A DNA stretch of 64,000 bases from the NCBI RefSeq assembly GCF_964340395.1, contig NC_135552.1, positions 16,188,194 through 16,252,193 on the forward strand, written 5' to 3'. The stretch is from Glandiceps talaboti. Lineage: Eukaryota > Hemichordata > Enteropneusta > Spengelidae. The position numbers and the translations under genes were made by a program. Positions 40,051 to 51,771 of this stretch are shown here, piece by piece. Position 1 is the first letter of the stretch. Each line of letters starts with the position of its first letter. The notes beneath the pieces were generated by a model. It saw only the letters and a program-made list of their open reading frames with translations. It was not told where the DNA came from and did not search any database.

Positions 40051-40328
40051 CTTTCGAGAATAACTGATGAACAATTGTGACTATTTTCCTTGGGTTTCGA
40101 TGTAACACTAACTGATAGCTCCAGCCACGCTTTCTTGACAAATGTTCCGATTCACAGAGATCGTAGGAGAAGGTGATGTCGGCTGAAAGGGCAAAGTAAA
40201 ACTTAAGGAAGTTCCTGAACCTCATTCATAGAAATTCTAAATACCTTTAGTTTTACTATACATCCCTTCCAATTCACGGTTTTAAGACAATTTGGAAGCG
40301 TAGAAATATACTTCGTTATATTTATTCA

Positions 40329-40400
40329 AACCACCACCACCACCACCACCACCACCACCACCACCACCACCACCACCATCACCATCGAAATTATAATTAT

Positions 40401-40452
<52 letters not shown>

Positions 40453-40453
40453 C
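40329..40453. repeat. (CCA)n and (CAA)n trinucleotide tracts
   Basis: (CCA)n 40329-40378, a 20-base spacer, then (CAA)n 40402-40453. Confidence 0.95.
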
Positions 40454-41200
40454 ATTTTATCTAAGCAAAGAAAAAAGCCGTGAAATTATCAAATGCACCA
40501 ACTGTCGTCAGAAAATTATTCATAAATTAAAAAAACATACAGGATAAGAGATGTAATTTGATTGGTGGTTGATAATCTATTACCTTCGGCTTATCTTATA
40601 GAGATATCTAGTTGCCCAAAGTATCTAAAGATATCCCAAAATATCTTTCGGCCATATGTTGGCTGTTTATATAGCTTCAATGTTTCTGTAATATAGAAAC
40701 CGGATATAATTTATAACTCAGGATGTAAAGGATAATTAGTGTATTTCCTATAAAATAAATAAAATCTCTTTTATTTTGTCAAAATAAGAACATAAATTTC
40801 TTGAATGTAGATTAATTGTATAAATATCACGCCTTGAATCGAGTACATGTAAATTTCATTTCATGAATGGTACACGTAATGTGATGTCAAGTGCGTAAGC
40901 TGTTCATCAACTCGATGAAGCTTTGTCATGGTATCGATGCATTGTCACGCTTCTTTCTCATTGAAATGTTAAAGTACGGCATAATCTTACTAAAGAAGCT
41001 CTTCCTTAGACTACACGTCTACTTATAAAAGAACACGGCTTAGTTTGCAACTTACATTGGCGACTAAACTGAAAATGAAAATTCACAGACAAGACGTATC
41101 TAGAAACAAATTTGAGTTGATTTAGGTGATTAAATACACACAAAGCGGGACTCCAACGGTTTCTGAGTTTCCGTTTTCATTCATTATATCATAACTACAT
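40454..41200. other. Intergenic, no supported gene
   Basis: AT-rich unique sequence. Confidence 0.4.
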
Positions 41201-41689
41201 GATGGTACTATATTAAAGGGGAACACAACTAAAAACAAAACAAAGGTATTTTCATAAACTTTGGATTTTGGATTTTTGAGAGTCATTCAACGATTTCACA
41301 TAAATTACATAAGTTTCGCTCGATTGACACGAACCACCAGATTGAAACTAGAATTTTTCATCTCTATCAGACCAGTGTTGTATCGTGGGTCTTAAGACCT
41401 GAATATGTATTAGATGAACATTTAATATTCATGACTCCTACATGCTTATGTCCTTCAGATAAATAGTCATGAATATGCGTTGTTCATCCAATGCATATGC
41501 ATGTATGCTAAGACCCATGAGGTACCTCTGACTGCAAGAACGATAGAGTTGCAAAATAACTTAAATTTGGTGTTTGGTCGTCTGAAATTTATTGATGTGA
41601 AATAATGCAATGACTGAGACTCCAGCAGAACCTAACGTTTACGAAAATGCCTGTACTTTGTGGAGTGGCGTTTCCCTTTAAGTACCATC
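41201..41689. mobile_element. 489-bp foldback element (long imperfect inverted repeat)
   Basis: Ends GATGGTAC (41201-41208) and GTACCATC (41682-41689) are inverted, followed inward by TTAAAGGGGAACAC-AC against its inverse (CTTTAA-GGGAAACG-CAC), TATTTTCATAAAC against GTTTACGAAAATG, and the inner GTGGGTCTTA (41385) against TAAGACCCATG (41509). Arms are about 70-80% complementary by eye. No coding capacity. Confidence 0.75.
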
Positions 41690-42805
41690 GTTTATTCGTT
41701 CGCGTACGCGTCTTTATACGCTTACATTAGATTGTATTTGATTAGATTAGTTTGCTTTATCGATCTAAACGACTATATATTGAAATTGTCGAATAGGATT
41801 GTGCCTTGCTTGGTGTTGTTCAAACATGAAATCGGTTATTGAAAACAAAAAAAGAACACGCACAACACGATACGATACATTTCAATCATACTCGATAAAC
41901 TACTGGGAATAGATATCCTAATAACATTTTTTTTTAAACTACGTAAACGTACAAATAAGACTGAGTAATACTTTGTATAGCTTTGGGATAAATGTTATTT
42001 GTAAAACGTACAGTTCTTGAACTGAATAATGTAAAACGTTTTTTTTTCCCATCAGAGGGGAGTAGTTCGTATAAAGGTCGAGTGCTGGATGTCATACGTC
42101 TACATATGATTTTCTTAGAGCAGTTTGATAAATAGACGAACAGAACACATTCATGTACACCGATTCTATAGAAGATAAAGCACTGCGACTTTAAAAGCCG
42201 GTTCGATGATTTTCTGAAAGCCGTTTTTTCCTGCTACGTAGCTTTGAATTATCATCACGATCACACTTCCTGTTAGAAATTGACAGTTTTATATGGAAAG
42301 CAAAGTCATTTCATTATGTTCGCAACACGTGGAAACTTGACACGTGACGTGTGTGTAATCTGAAGTGCGCACTGTATTTTATGACATGACCACTGGTACG
42401 AGCTTTTCAGACAACAAAAAATATATTTGTAAAAGTCAACTTCCGTTGACCTCGAGGTATCGACCAATATGAATCTTCATAGCTCATCAGTTGCTACATT
42501 TTTTCTATTTTTATGAAATAAACATCTTATTGAGAGCAGCTGCACAATACCAATTAAGGGCTCCAACCTCTCCCCAGCACATTGGCAAGCTAAATGCCTG
42601 TTTGCAACACTGTTGCATATATCAAAACTATTGTATGCTACACCCGAGTGACAATTTTGCGATATCAATACTCAAACCAACCAATGGTTGAGTTCTAAGT
42701 CTGATAGCTGTAGATAAAATAGTTCTATAAAATTGGGCGTAGTGAAGCGGGATTTCTCTTATCGACCTATACAAGGACGATATTACGAAAAGAAGTATGT
42801 GATGG
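41690..42805. other. Intergenic, no supported gene
   Basis: No convincing exon or repeat. Confidence 0.4.
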
Positions 42806-43275
42806 GACAAAAATCTTGCTAACATTGCTACGTTGTATATCATCTGACTCGAGTTACTACTACAGGAACTGCAGCTACATTGTATTGTCTGAGACAATAA
42901 TATCTTACTACTACTGCTACTTTGTATCGTCTAGCCCGACAAAATCTTCAAATTGTTGTTTTCTTGATGTGAGTCATCTTTTAGTGATGCACAAGGATTA
43001 ATAATAGTCTCCAGAATTTTATCCAGGCAGACGATAACGTGTAGCAATGTTAGTAAGATTTTTGTTGAGCCGGAAGATAATATATAGCACTGTTGGTAAG
43101 ATTTTTGTTGAGCCAGATGACGAAATGTAGCAATAGTTGAGCCAGACGTTAGTTACACGTAGCACTGTTAGTAAGACTCTTATTGAACTAGACGATAAAA
43201 TGTAGCAGTGTTGATAAGTTTATGTTGAGCTAGGTGATACAATGTAGCATTGTTTATAGAAATATTTTTGTTGAC
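42806..43275. repeat. Degenerate minisatellite in both orientations
   Basis: Units with GTAGCAATGTTAGTAAGATT and TTGTTGAGCCAGACGATA, repeated about five times on the plus strand at 43024-43275 and about three times on the minus strand at 42806-42958. Together they form an inverted array around a short centre. Confidence 0.75.
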
Positions 43276-43596
43276 GAACATTTTAATTCATGTGAAAGGG
43301 CATCTATTTGAGTATTTGTTGATACCTTTAAGAAGTTTAGAAAGCTCTACATGAAAATTAAATTCACCGATGCACGTGTGCTAATAAAACTAGGGGTGTT
43401 GTTTGAACAAACTTGTCAATAACCAGATGTTAATGAAATAAGATTAATTGTGAAAAAAGTGAATGTCATGTCGGATCAAAAGAACTGAATAATTAAGAGG
43501 AAAACATATCCGTCTCGAGAAAAAGTTATATTGGTTTAGGATAATAATAATCGGTTAATAAAATGCCTGGGTCAAAACACTCCAACAGTAACTGTA

Positions 43597-43659
43597 TCAA
43601 ACAAACAAACAAACAAACAAACAAACAAACAAACAAACAAACAAACAAACAAACAAACA
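43597..43659. repeat. (AAAC)n microsatellite
   Basis: About 60 bp of pure tetranucleotide. Confidence 0.96.
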
Positions 43660-44103
43660 CAATGTATGAACTCACTATGGAGGTGATTTCAAAGAGCTGC
43701 GAAAGAGAACTGTTTGATAGTAAACATGTTTGGAACACTGTACTTGATTATTCTTCATTGTATGAGCACTGGTTTTTTTTCTGTCTCCTACCAAGTGAAA
43801 CTCTCAGCTTCACCTTGATATGAATGAGAGATTAGCATTGCCCTTAAGAGGGTGTAGCTTATATCAATTATCAAAACCTGACGTTATTGGGGATAACAAA
43901 TCATGGTGTTCAAATGTTACGGCTCATGTAACTGTCAAACATCTTGTAATAGACATTTCATCAAATTTAGTTTACCCCTTGATCTTTTTGGTACGATGCA
44001 TTGCCTTTAGTAGTCGCAAAAGGCATCAATATTTTATAGGCTACAACAGATAATACTAGCTCCACATCCGGTTGATCTCCCAAGCTCTAGGCGAAGCGTT
44101 GCC

Positions 44104-44285
44104 ATGACAACGTATGGTGACGCAGTGATAGTACCAATAGTAAAGCGAGTCAAACTCGACGACATTGAACACACTCGGTTACACAACCATTCGCAGCGCG
44201 GTGCGATACCACCAGCTTCGATCACTACACAACGACTAGAAGTGAACAACGTACAGACTGATGCGTTGGTGACATCACCTTTCAG
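44104..44285 (+). CDS. Candidate first coding exon, product unknown
   Basis: An ATG with G at -3 opens 60 codons plus two bases and ends at CAG|GTAAGT, a perfect donor (exon end 44285). The stretch holds about 16 CpG in 205 bases while the surroundings have few, which fits a promoter-proximal coding exon. The protein begins MTTYGDAVIVPIVKRVKL and ends LVTSPF. I recognise no family: no signal peptide, membrane segment or domain. The next exon was not found. It could also be a non-coding CpG-rich 5' exon. Confidence 0.45.
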
Positions 44286-44299
44286 GTAAGTGATATTTT

Positions 44300-45170
44300 A
44301 TTCATCAACAATGTCATAGGTCTTACTGAATCCCTTTCTTCTATAATATTCACATCGCCTTGAGGTTCAACTGTTGAAAAATAAAATAGCAAAATCACTT
44401 GTCTTGAAGTATACTATAGAAATAGCAGTATTCCAAGCATTTCAAACCCTATTTTCTGTCCAAATTCGTGTCTGATCACATATTCTTACTATATACGGTA
44501 GATGTACAAAATTAGGATATTAGTATGCTTAGTAAAGGACGTGATAGAGTTCTTCTTTTAAAAGTTGATTTTCCGTTTTGCCAATGTTGATCTATAGCTC
44601 AATCCAACCTGCATCATACACCCTATACTTGCATACATCGGCGTTCTTCAATTCCCGCTTCTTCTTCTTTTTTGAGCTGGATAACGCGTACCAGAGTTGT
44701 AAAAGAACAAATCTCGATACCTAGTTTGATAAATTGATGAGAAAGAACCACAGAAAGAAATATACTCAGAACTGAAAGTATTGACTTTCCTGATCATAAC
44801 AGACATGTAACAGAATGCCCAGTCTTTGAACGATACCTGGATCGATACGATAAGCAGACGACAGTTTTTCCACGCAGACTGCAAAAGTTGGCAGTGAGCC
44901 CAAAAAAAGAAGAAAAAAAAAGGGGGGGGTAGTCAGTCTAGTGTTCTGCAGGAATAAATGGATGCATGTCTAGACAGGCAACGAAAACATAAACAATGGA
45001 TGAATAAATTAAATACAATAAAACTAGAGACAAAAATATGAAAATGGCGACACAAGATCGAGCTAAAGTACTTCTAATCAGTCATGGCGATACTCTTTCT
45101 TCAATCTTTTAGCTGGTTTTCCAATGATTGTATATCTTTACTTCAATCATGTAATTTGTTCAATATTATC
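44300..45170. other. No further supported exon
   Basis: Would be intron if 44104-44285 is a true exon. Contains an A-run then G-run at 44900-44930. Confidence 0.35.
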
Positions 45171-45199
45171 AATTAATGGGGGGGGGGGGTGATTCCAAT

Positions 45200-45894
45200 A
45201 AAACCAAAACAGAAGACTCATGTAGAATTTATAATTGTTTTATTCTACCCCATTTTGATTACTGTTCCAACATATGGGGTCACTGTTCCATCAAACTTTT
45301 AGTGCGCATAGAGCGACTCCAGAAAGCTGTTGCACGAGTTCTTTTAGATTGTGATTATAACACCTCTAGTGATGTTTTATTCCGTACATTGCATTGGACA
45401 CCATTCAGAAAACGGGTTTTATATAATGAGTCAATTTTAATGTATAAAGTACAAAACAATTTAGCACCGGATTATTTGAATGTTTTTAAAAGGATACACA
45501 ATGTTCATAGTCGGAATACTAGATCTGCTGCCAGGGAAGATTTATACATTCCGAGTTTTTTAAGAAAAGTTTTACCTACAGTGGTGTAAAAATATGGAAC
45601 AGTTTACCACTTGACTTAAAATCATGCCCCTCACTGCAGGCTTTTAAAAGCAAATGTAAATATCATTTTTCAATTTCAAGTGATTCATAATTTCAGTAGT
45701 GTATTGTTGATTTTCGTCTATTTTGTTATTGTACCTATTGTATTTTTGCTTGTTTTGTCCTCATTTGATGTGTGCAGTATTTAATGTATATATTGTATAT
45801 ATTTTAATGTTTTTCTCGACACTGTGTGAGAAGAGCCACTGGCTCAACAGGCTATCGAGATTAAATAAAGTCTGATAATAACAAAAATAATAAC

Positions 45895-45958
<64 letters not shown>

Positions 45959-45960
45959 GA
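45200..45960 (+). mobile_element. Third LINE remnant (3' end, plus strand)
   Basis: C-terminal LINE protein: ILPHFDYCSNIWGHC, IERLQKAVARVLLD, LHWTPFRKRVLYNE. A one-base frameshift near 45570 precedes the usual GVKIWNSLPLDLK ending. The tail has CCACTGGCTCAACAGG, AATAAAG and (AAT)n at 45890-45958. A G-run (45178-45190) marks the 5' break. Confidence 0.9.
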
Positions 45961-46989
45961 ATAATGTATTGTCAATGTTAAAGAGGTCATGAACACTATG
46001 AGGAATATCTTATCTTAGACCACTATAATTATAGTAGTTACACATTTGTTACACATTTGTTATCTTTAAACAAGACATATTCACTAAAAATTGTCAATTA
46101 TTTATACAATGACATTGTAGTTGTTAATAAGTGGTCAATATTATCTGTATGTAGCGTAATGGCAAGTTGAATCTTGAGCGAAAGCTTAGTTTTGAACCTG
46201 TCACCATGTTAAAACTATAAAGTGTAACTGGAGTATAAACTTTGGTACAGACCAAACAATCAATCTAATTTGATTTATTGTGAATACAGCTACGTTTATC
46301 CACAGGTGATGCAATACTGTTTACGGTGTATGATATTACGATTAAGTTATTGTACCCAACAGACCACTTTCAAAAATGAATTTTCAGTTGTCAACTAGTA
46401 CATAGAAAATTATAACATTACAAAAATATTGGGCAAATGGGAAATAAAGCAAACATAAACAACATCAACAAAACAAAAAGGAAGCAACAACAAAAAATAA
46501 AAGCAGGATAAAATATAAATAGCTAAAACATTTTCAAGCAGAATATATCGTATATTGTCACAAAGTAATACAGCATTATGTGACCACACATTGTCATCAT
46601 ACACGTCAAGATAGAAACAGAAGGACTTTGATATTCAAATATCCTCCCAAGTACGTCATGTGTAGATGTACAAGTAAATGCTCGTGATTGTGCATTTTAT
46701 CTACCTTTTATTCAATCCGCCGCTACCCTGGTAAAGTCGCATTAGACACATAAGCACAGGGGAATGTAGCTCTAAGAGTATAGTGTTTCAAAAGCAAATA
46801 AAAACTGATCAAGGGTTTAGCATCCGGATTTTGCTAAAGAGCAAAATAAATACAGTATATGTGAACGAGATATTAATGATGGCATTTTGCACGTGTTCAC
46901 ATTGTGTGACATGCGATCCTTTGATTTTTAATCATATGTAGCTTTGATTCAATAAATACATTATATATAATTATGTGACATGGGTAATG
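45961..46989. other. Intergenic, no supported gene
   Basis: AT-rich, no recognisable exon. Confidence 0.4.
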
Positions 46990-46994
46990 AATAA

Positions 46995-47070
<76 letters not shown>

Positions 47071-47090
47071 ATATAATATATATATATTAT
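46990..47090. repeat. (TA)n microsatellite with TATAATA end
   Basis: TA tract with one G interruption near 47012 and an AATAT-rich 3' end. Confidence 0.95.
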
Positions 47091-49240
47091 ATATAGTATC
47101 ATTAACTTACTCATGTTACTCCTTTTATGTATATACACTTGTGATGATATTTACTTTAATTTATAATATATATACCTAGCTTTAGGGCATGGATATGGAT
47201 GATTCCTACGTCCATTTAACATTATTAAAGTGAAATGAAAATTACATAAAGTAGAAAGTTAAACTATATATCATACTAATAATACCAATAATACTAGTTT
47301 GACATTTTATCTATAGAGATGGGAGCTTAGTCAATCGACTCGTTAGGATGTAATTTAAAGTCTATAGCGAATACTGTGATTGTACACTCATCACCAAATA
47401 AACATCAGCTATCTTTGATTTGCGCCAATAGAGCCTTGATCGTCCCCACCCGTTTCAATTTCCAGACAGTTTAAGATAAAATTTGAACTGGGAGTCATTT
47501 TATATTTTGATAAAAAATTAAACATCAGTGCATCATTAAAGATGATTTTTTTTAAAGAATTGATGACAAAGACGTATGTTAAGTGATTGGGAATTGTAGG
47601 GCGAAGTTCACATAAATGTCAAATTACAATTTAATCTCTCAAAACTGATGTCCAATGATAACTAAATTATGCTGAGGTCTACTCCTGGGATCCTCGTCTT
47701 GGGAAATTACAATGATGTGAAAGTAATGAAATTGGCTAAGTATGGTGTCTTGAGTTTATAACACGTGTTCTTACGCTGTCAATATCCCCAAATGCGACCA
47801 AATTAACAGAACTGATTATTTTCGACCATTTTTTTGTATTTCTATTTGTACATGTTGTTGATAGATGAGCCATACTCCGGATATTAATATGCGTATACAA
47901 CAACAACTATCAATCTGATGTTCAGTACAGGATGTTTCGTTTTCGTCATTCAAAAGCTGTTGATATTAGTTACCAAGACAACTGCTTAATCTACTACTAT
48001 TACTGACAACTATTCCAAAACATTTAATTTGCAATAACGTTAAGTTTCGTTTCTTTGAGTCAGATATGAGATGTATAATACTTGTGTAGTTTTGGAAGAC
48101 AGCTTTCATCACTTGTTAATTCTCATACTGTCATTTTAGTTTTAATCTTCTGGTCTGTACTCTGACTTCATCATGCTCATGGACTAATTCATACCCTATC
48201 CACAGTCTGACAGTCCGAGGTTTGTTGACAAAGTAAGCTGCCAAACATTTGCTAAACAAGAGATCTTGTGCATTCAAGACCACTTAATTCCACCAATACA
48301 CAGGCCTAAAAGTATACTTTTTACTTTTTTGAAGAAATTCTTTTCTTCAGAAGTTATTGTTAATTTTCATTTCAGAAATCAAAAAAATCAAAACAGCACC
48401 ATATATATAATTGTAAGAGATCAACTGGTGGACTATTGCGGACCGAAATGCGAGAATTTGCATTTAATATCGAAATAAAAATTAGGTTTATTTCCTATTT
48501 TCAGTTTTCATAAAAACTATACGAAATAGGTTGGCCGCAATCAGTCACGGACCCTGTCATCAGCACCTGTCCTTCACTATCATATCCTATTAATATTTAT
48601 GTTTTCAAATCTTTCTTTCTAGTTATATTTAAAATCTTTGAGTGTCAATTTAAAAATAGCCTTTTTTTTGTATTTCCAATTTTCAATATCTTTTTGAAAT
48701 TGTCATCTCAAGTCATGTTTCAAGAACATTTACGTATTTTAAATCTTTGCTATCAATTTGAAATTGCCATTTCAAGCCTTGTCTATAGAACATTTTTGTA
48801 TATCAGATCTTTGATAAAATTCAAAAAGGAAACCCGAATTAAGGACTTGTCGTCAAAGAGAGGTTTTATGTCCGTCGTGACAACGTCATTAAATCTACTT
48901 TATGACAAATATGGAACGGCTTTTAAGGAGCTATCGTCACAGACAAACGCTTCAATTCACTGAGGAGGTCATCCTTGTTATTCTGCCTCAATGAATCCAA
49001 GTTGTCATCACATCAAACATTAAATCATTCGTTTCAGAATAACTGTGTAATCGTGAACTTGTAACGTAATCTAGCCGCATTCAATTAAATATTATCAACT
49101 TTCACAAAAACACAAGAAAGGCGTTTGGTCATATTTGGTATTTATCTACTTATCAATTATCTATATATTTATTTGTTTATTGTTTGCTTTTTTCATTTCT
49201 TTCTTTCTGGCTGTCTGTCTGGCTGTCTGTCTCTACGTAT
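47091..49240. other. Intergenic, no supported gene
   Basis: Long AT-rich stretch. Open frames at 48266-48478 and 48694-48963 show no family features. Two similar pieces, TTGAAATTG-CAT-TCAAG, occur near 48693 and 48757. Confidence 0.4.
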
Positions 49241-49380
49241 GTGTGTGTATGTATGTATGTATGTATGTATGTATGTATGTATGTATGTATGTATGTATGT
49301 ATGTATGTATGTGTGTGTGTATGTATGTATGTATGTATGTATGTATGTGTGTGTGTATGTATGTATGTATGTATGTATGT
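49241..49380. repeat. (ATGT)n microsatellite
   Basis: Tetranucleotide array with GTGTGTGT interruptions near 49312 and 49348. Confidence 0.96.
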
Positions 49381-50242
49381 CCATACAACTGCCAACCATA
49401 CTGTTACTAGATATCAATCGGGTAACAATAAATTGTGCCGTATTTATACAAGCGCGAACTCGCAATACAATTTAGTCTTCACGTGACACCATCGACTCGA
49501 TAAAAGGGCCACTGTAAAATATCTCCCAGCATTTAGTTTGAATTCTCAATGGTTAAGGAAAGTCTTTTTGGGTTTCATCCTTGCTGCGATAATGGTTTTG
49601 CATTGTGCAGATTTCACAAACTAAACTTAAAACATCGACAACAACCTTACCTTGACATTGATACATATAATGCAGATACTCAATCAAATACAGTCCTAAA
49701 TACTATATAATATGTTTTAAAGCATACGCTTTGAGCATATGTATAAACAGAATCGTTAAATACAAATCTCATTCGGACACAACCATATCTTTAATTGGTA
49801 AATTTTGAATCCAATAACTTAATCTCAAACGACCCATTTCACTGAATAATGAATAGATGTTTAGATAATAGTGTTTGTTTTTCCTCATAAGTGTAATAAA
49901 GTAAGCCCACAACAAACAGCATCTCCCCTGACAGATACAGTAAGTGTAGTTTATATGTAACAACAAATATAATTCAGTCATAAACTTGTGATGAATAGCT
50001 CCCCGATGACTGGCAATAACACTTATTTTATATTGTTTTTCCAACCGCTATCTTTTCCCCCCTTCTTGTTTATCCGAATCAAAGTGTGTCACCTACATAG
50101 TGAGCGTTTCTCAGCTACGATTCTTCTTTCAGTTTTCACAACGTTTATTTTTTATTAAGCATGCCTGTCTCCTTTTCTGAAAACAACTATAAGCAGATTA
50201 ATATTGCATTTTGTTGATCGCTTATTAGCTCGAACAACCCAT

Positions 50243-50244
50243 CA

Positions 50245-50322
<78 letters not shown>
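50243..50322. repeat. (CTGT)n microsatellite
   Basis: Pure for about 80 bp, then decays into CTTCCTGCCTGTC sequence to about 50380. Confidence 0.96.
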
Positions 50323-50327
<5 letters not shown>

Positions 50328-50589
50328 GGTCTTCCTTCCTGCCTGTCTGCCTGTCTTCCTGCCTGTCCGTGTGTCTGTATTCTTTCTCAATTCCTTTTTA
50401 TTTTTTCTTACATTTCTTGCCTGTCGCACGTTATTTCTTATCTTCTCGAAGACACAAAGTATTTCAACCCTACAGGAATTGGGCCATGACAATGTACCAC
50501 AGTGTGTAATTAGTCAAGTGTGACATGTACATCATACTGATCTCATAGGACACTGTAGTCGGTTACGGACGATCAAAGCAAACAAAGTC

Positions 50590-51280
50590 AGATATTGAAG
50601 TTTAGTTTATTTCAAATGCTAAGGCCTCGGCCCATCGCACAAAACATTTTGCATAACAGTAGAGAAGAAAAGGAACAAAGAACTGAATATCATTCTACTA
50701 ATAATTGACGGAAAAATACTTAAAGGTAAAAATATGACAGGGGAGAACATATACATCTATGTTTGCTGAACAAAACTAGTACGAGTGTTGAAAGCTTTAT
50801 GAACAAAAACTGATAGTTTGTATTGGACTACTTCATTCTTGCATGCCAGTAAGGAAAAACATTTTTCTTTCGTGGGGTGAACTCTAAATCTTTGAGGAAT
50901 AAAATCTACTCTATGGTCGTTATATAAGGGGCAAAACAATATAAAATGACATTCATCCTCAACAACTGTAAAACCTTGTATTTTACAATATAGACACACT
51001 CTAAGTTCAACAGGAATAGGTGGATTACAATGGCGTCCCACTTCAATTGCTAAATTGTGACTAGAACAACGGAGCTTAGCAAGATCAAATTTAAATTTTA
51101 TGATTTTAACACATGAGAGGTACAGTTCAGGTTCAAGCATTGACTTAAAATTTACATAACTGCGCATGCGTCGAGAGTCATTAAGTGAGGCTGACCAATC
51201 TTGTCTGTAACAATCTTGTAGTCTTTTACAAAACAAATTTAAAAAGGTTTTTGGGTTAATATATATATTGATATACACGA
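50590..51280 (-). mobile_element. Fourth LINE remnant (C-terminus and 3'UTR)
   Basis: Minus-strand frame 51278-50757 contains LCKRLQDCYRQDWSASL-like sequence, YLSCVKIIKFKFDLAKLRCS and the zinc-finger-like CLYCKIQGFTVVEDECHFIL-FCPLY, a C-x2-C...H-x4-C motif common near the C-terminus of some LINE ORF2 proteins. The 3' end reads GTGCGATGGGCCGAGGCCTT-AGCATTTGAAATAAACT. No RT core remains. Confidence 0.75.
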
Positions 51281-51663
51281 GGTGCCTTCACTTAATAGTG
51301 AATGCCACATGAAATACTAATCTATTCTATATAGAAAAAAAGGAAGAAAATGTAATCAGATATGAACTGAAAGCGTTCCCAGATGCTTTGTTTGTCAAAA
51401 AGTGTGATGCTGAATGACAGTCATCAAAACTTACAATACTAGTTCGGTAAAAAAAGAGAACTGTTTCTGGTCAGGACAGTTTGTCTAAAAATGGTGCGAC
51501 GACGCGAATGTTTTTTTTTTCAACAAACTTGTCACTCAATATACTATTTATGGCAGTTACTGTTCTTTTTATTTAGTACTTTAGAGCAAGTGTGTATGTG
51601 GGGCAGATGTCATTTGGTTGTTCATGATTGGCTCTGCAGTTGTCTTCACTGAAGTAGGGAGGA

Positions 51664-51771
51664 TTATTTTTGTGTTTCTCCCCCGGATCTGCAGACTGCA
51701 TGGGGGTTGACAAACACGAGGAAAAAAAGATCGACGCGAAGGTATTTAAGTAAACAATTCATTTTTGGCCT
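51664..51771. repeat. Dispersed repeat family B, copy 2
   Basis: Matches 19055-19180 with the same block order; diverged. Confidence 0.65.
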
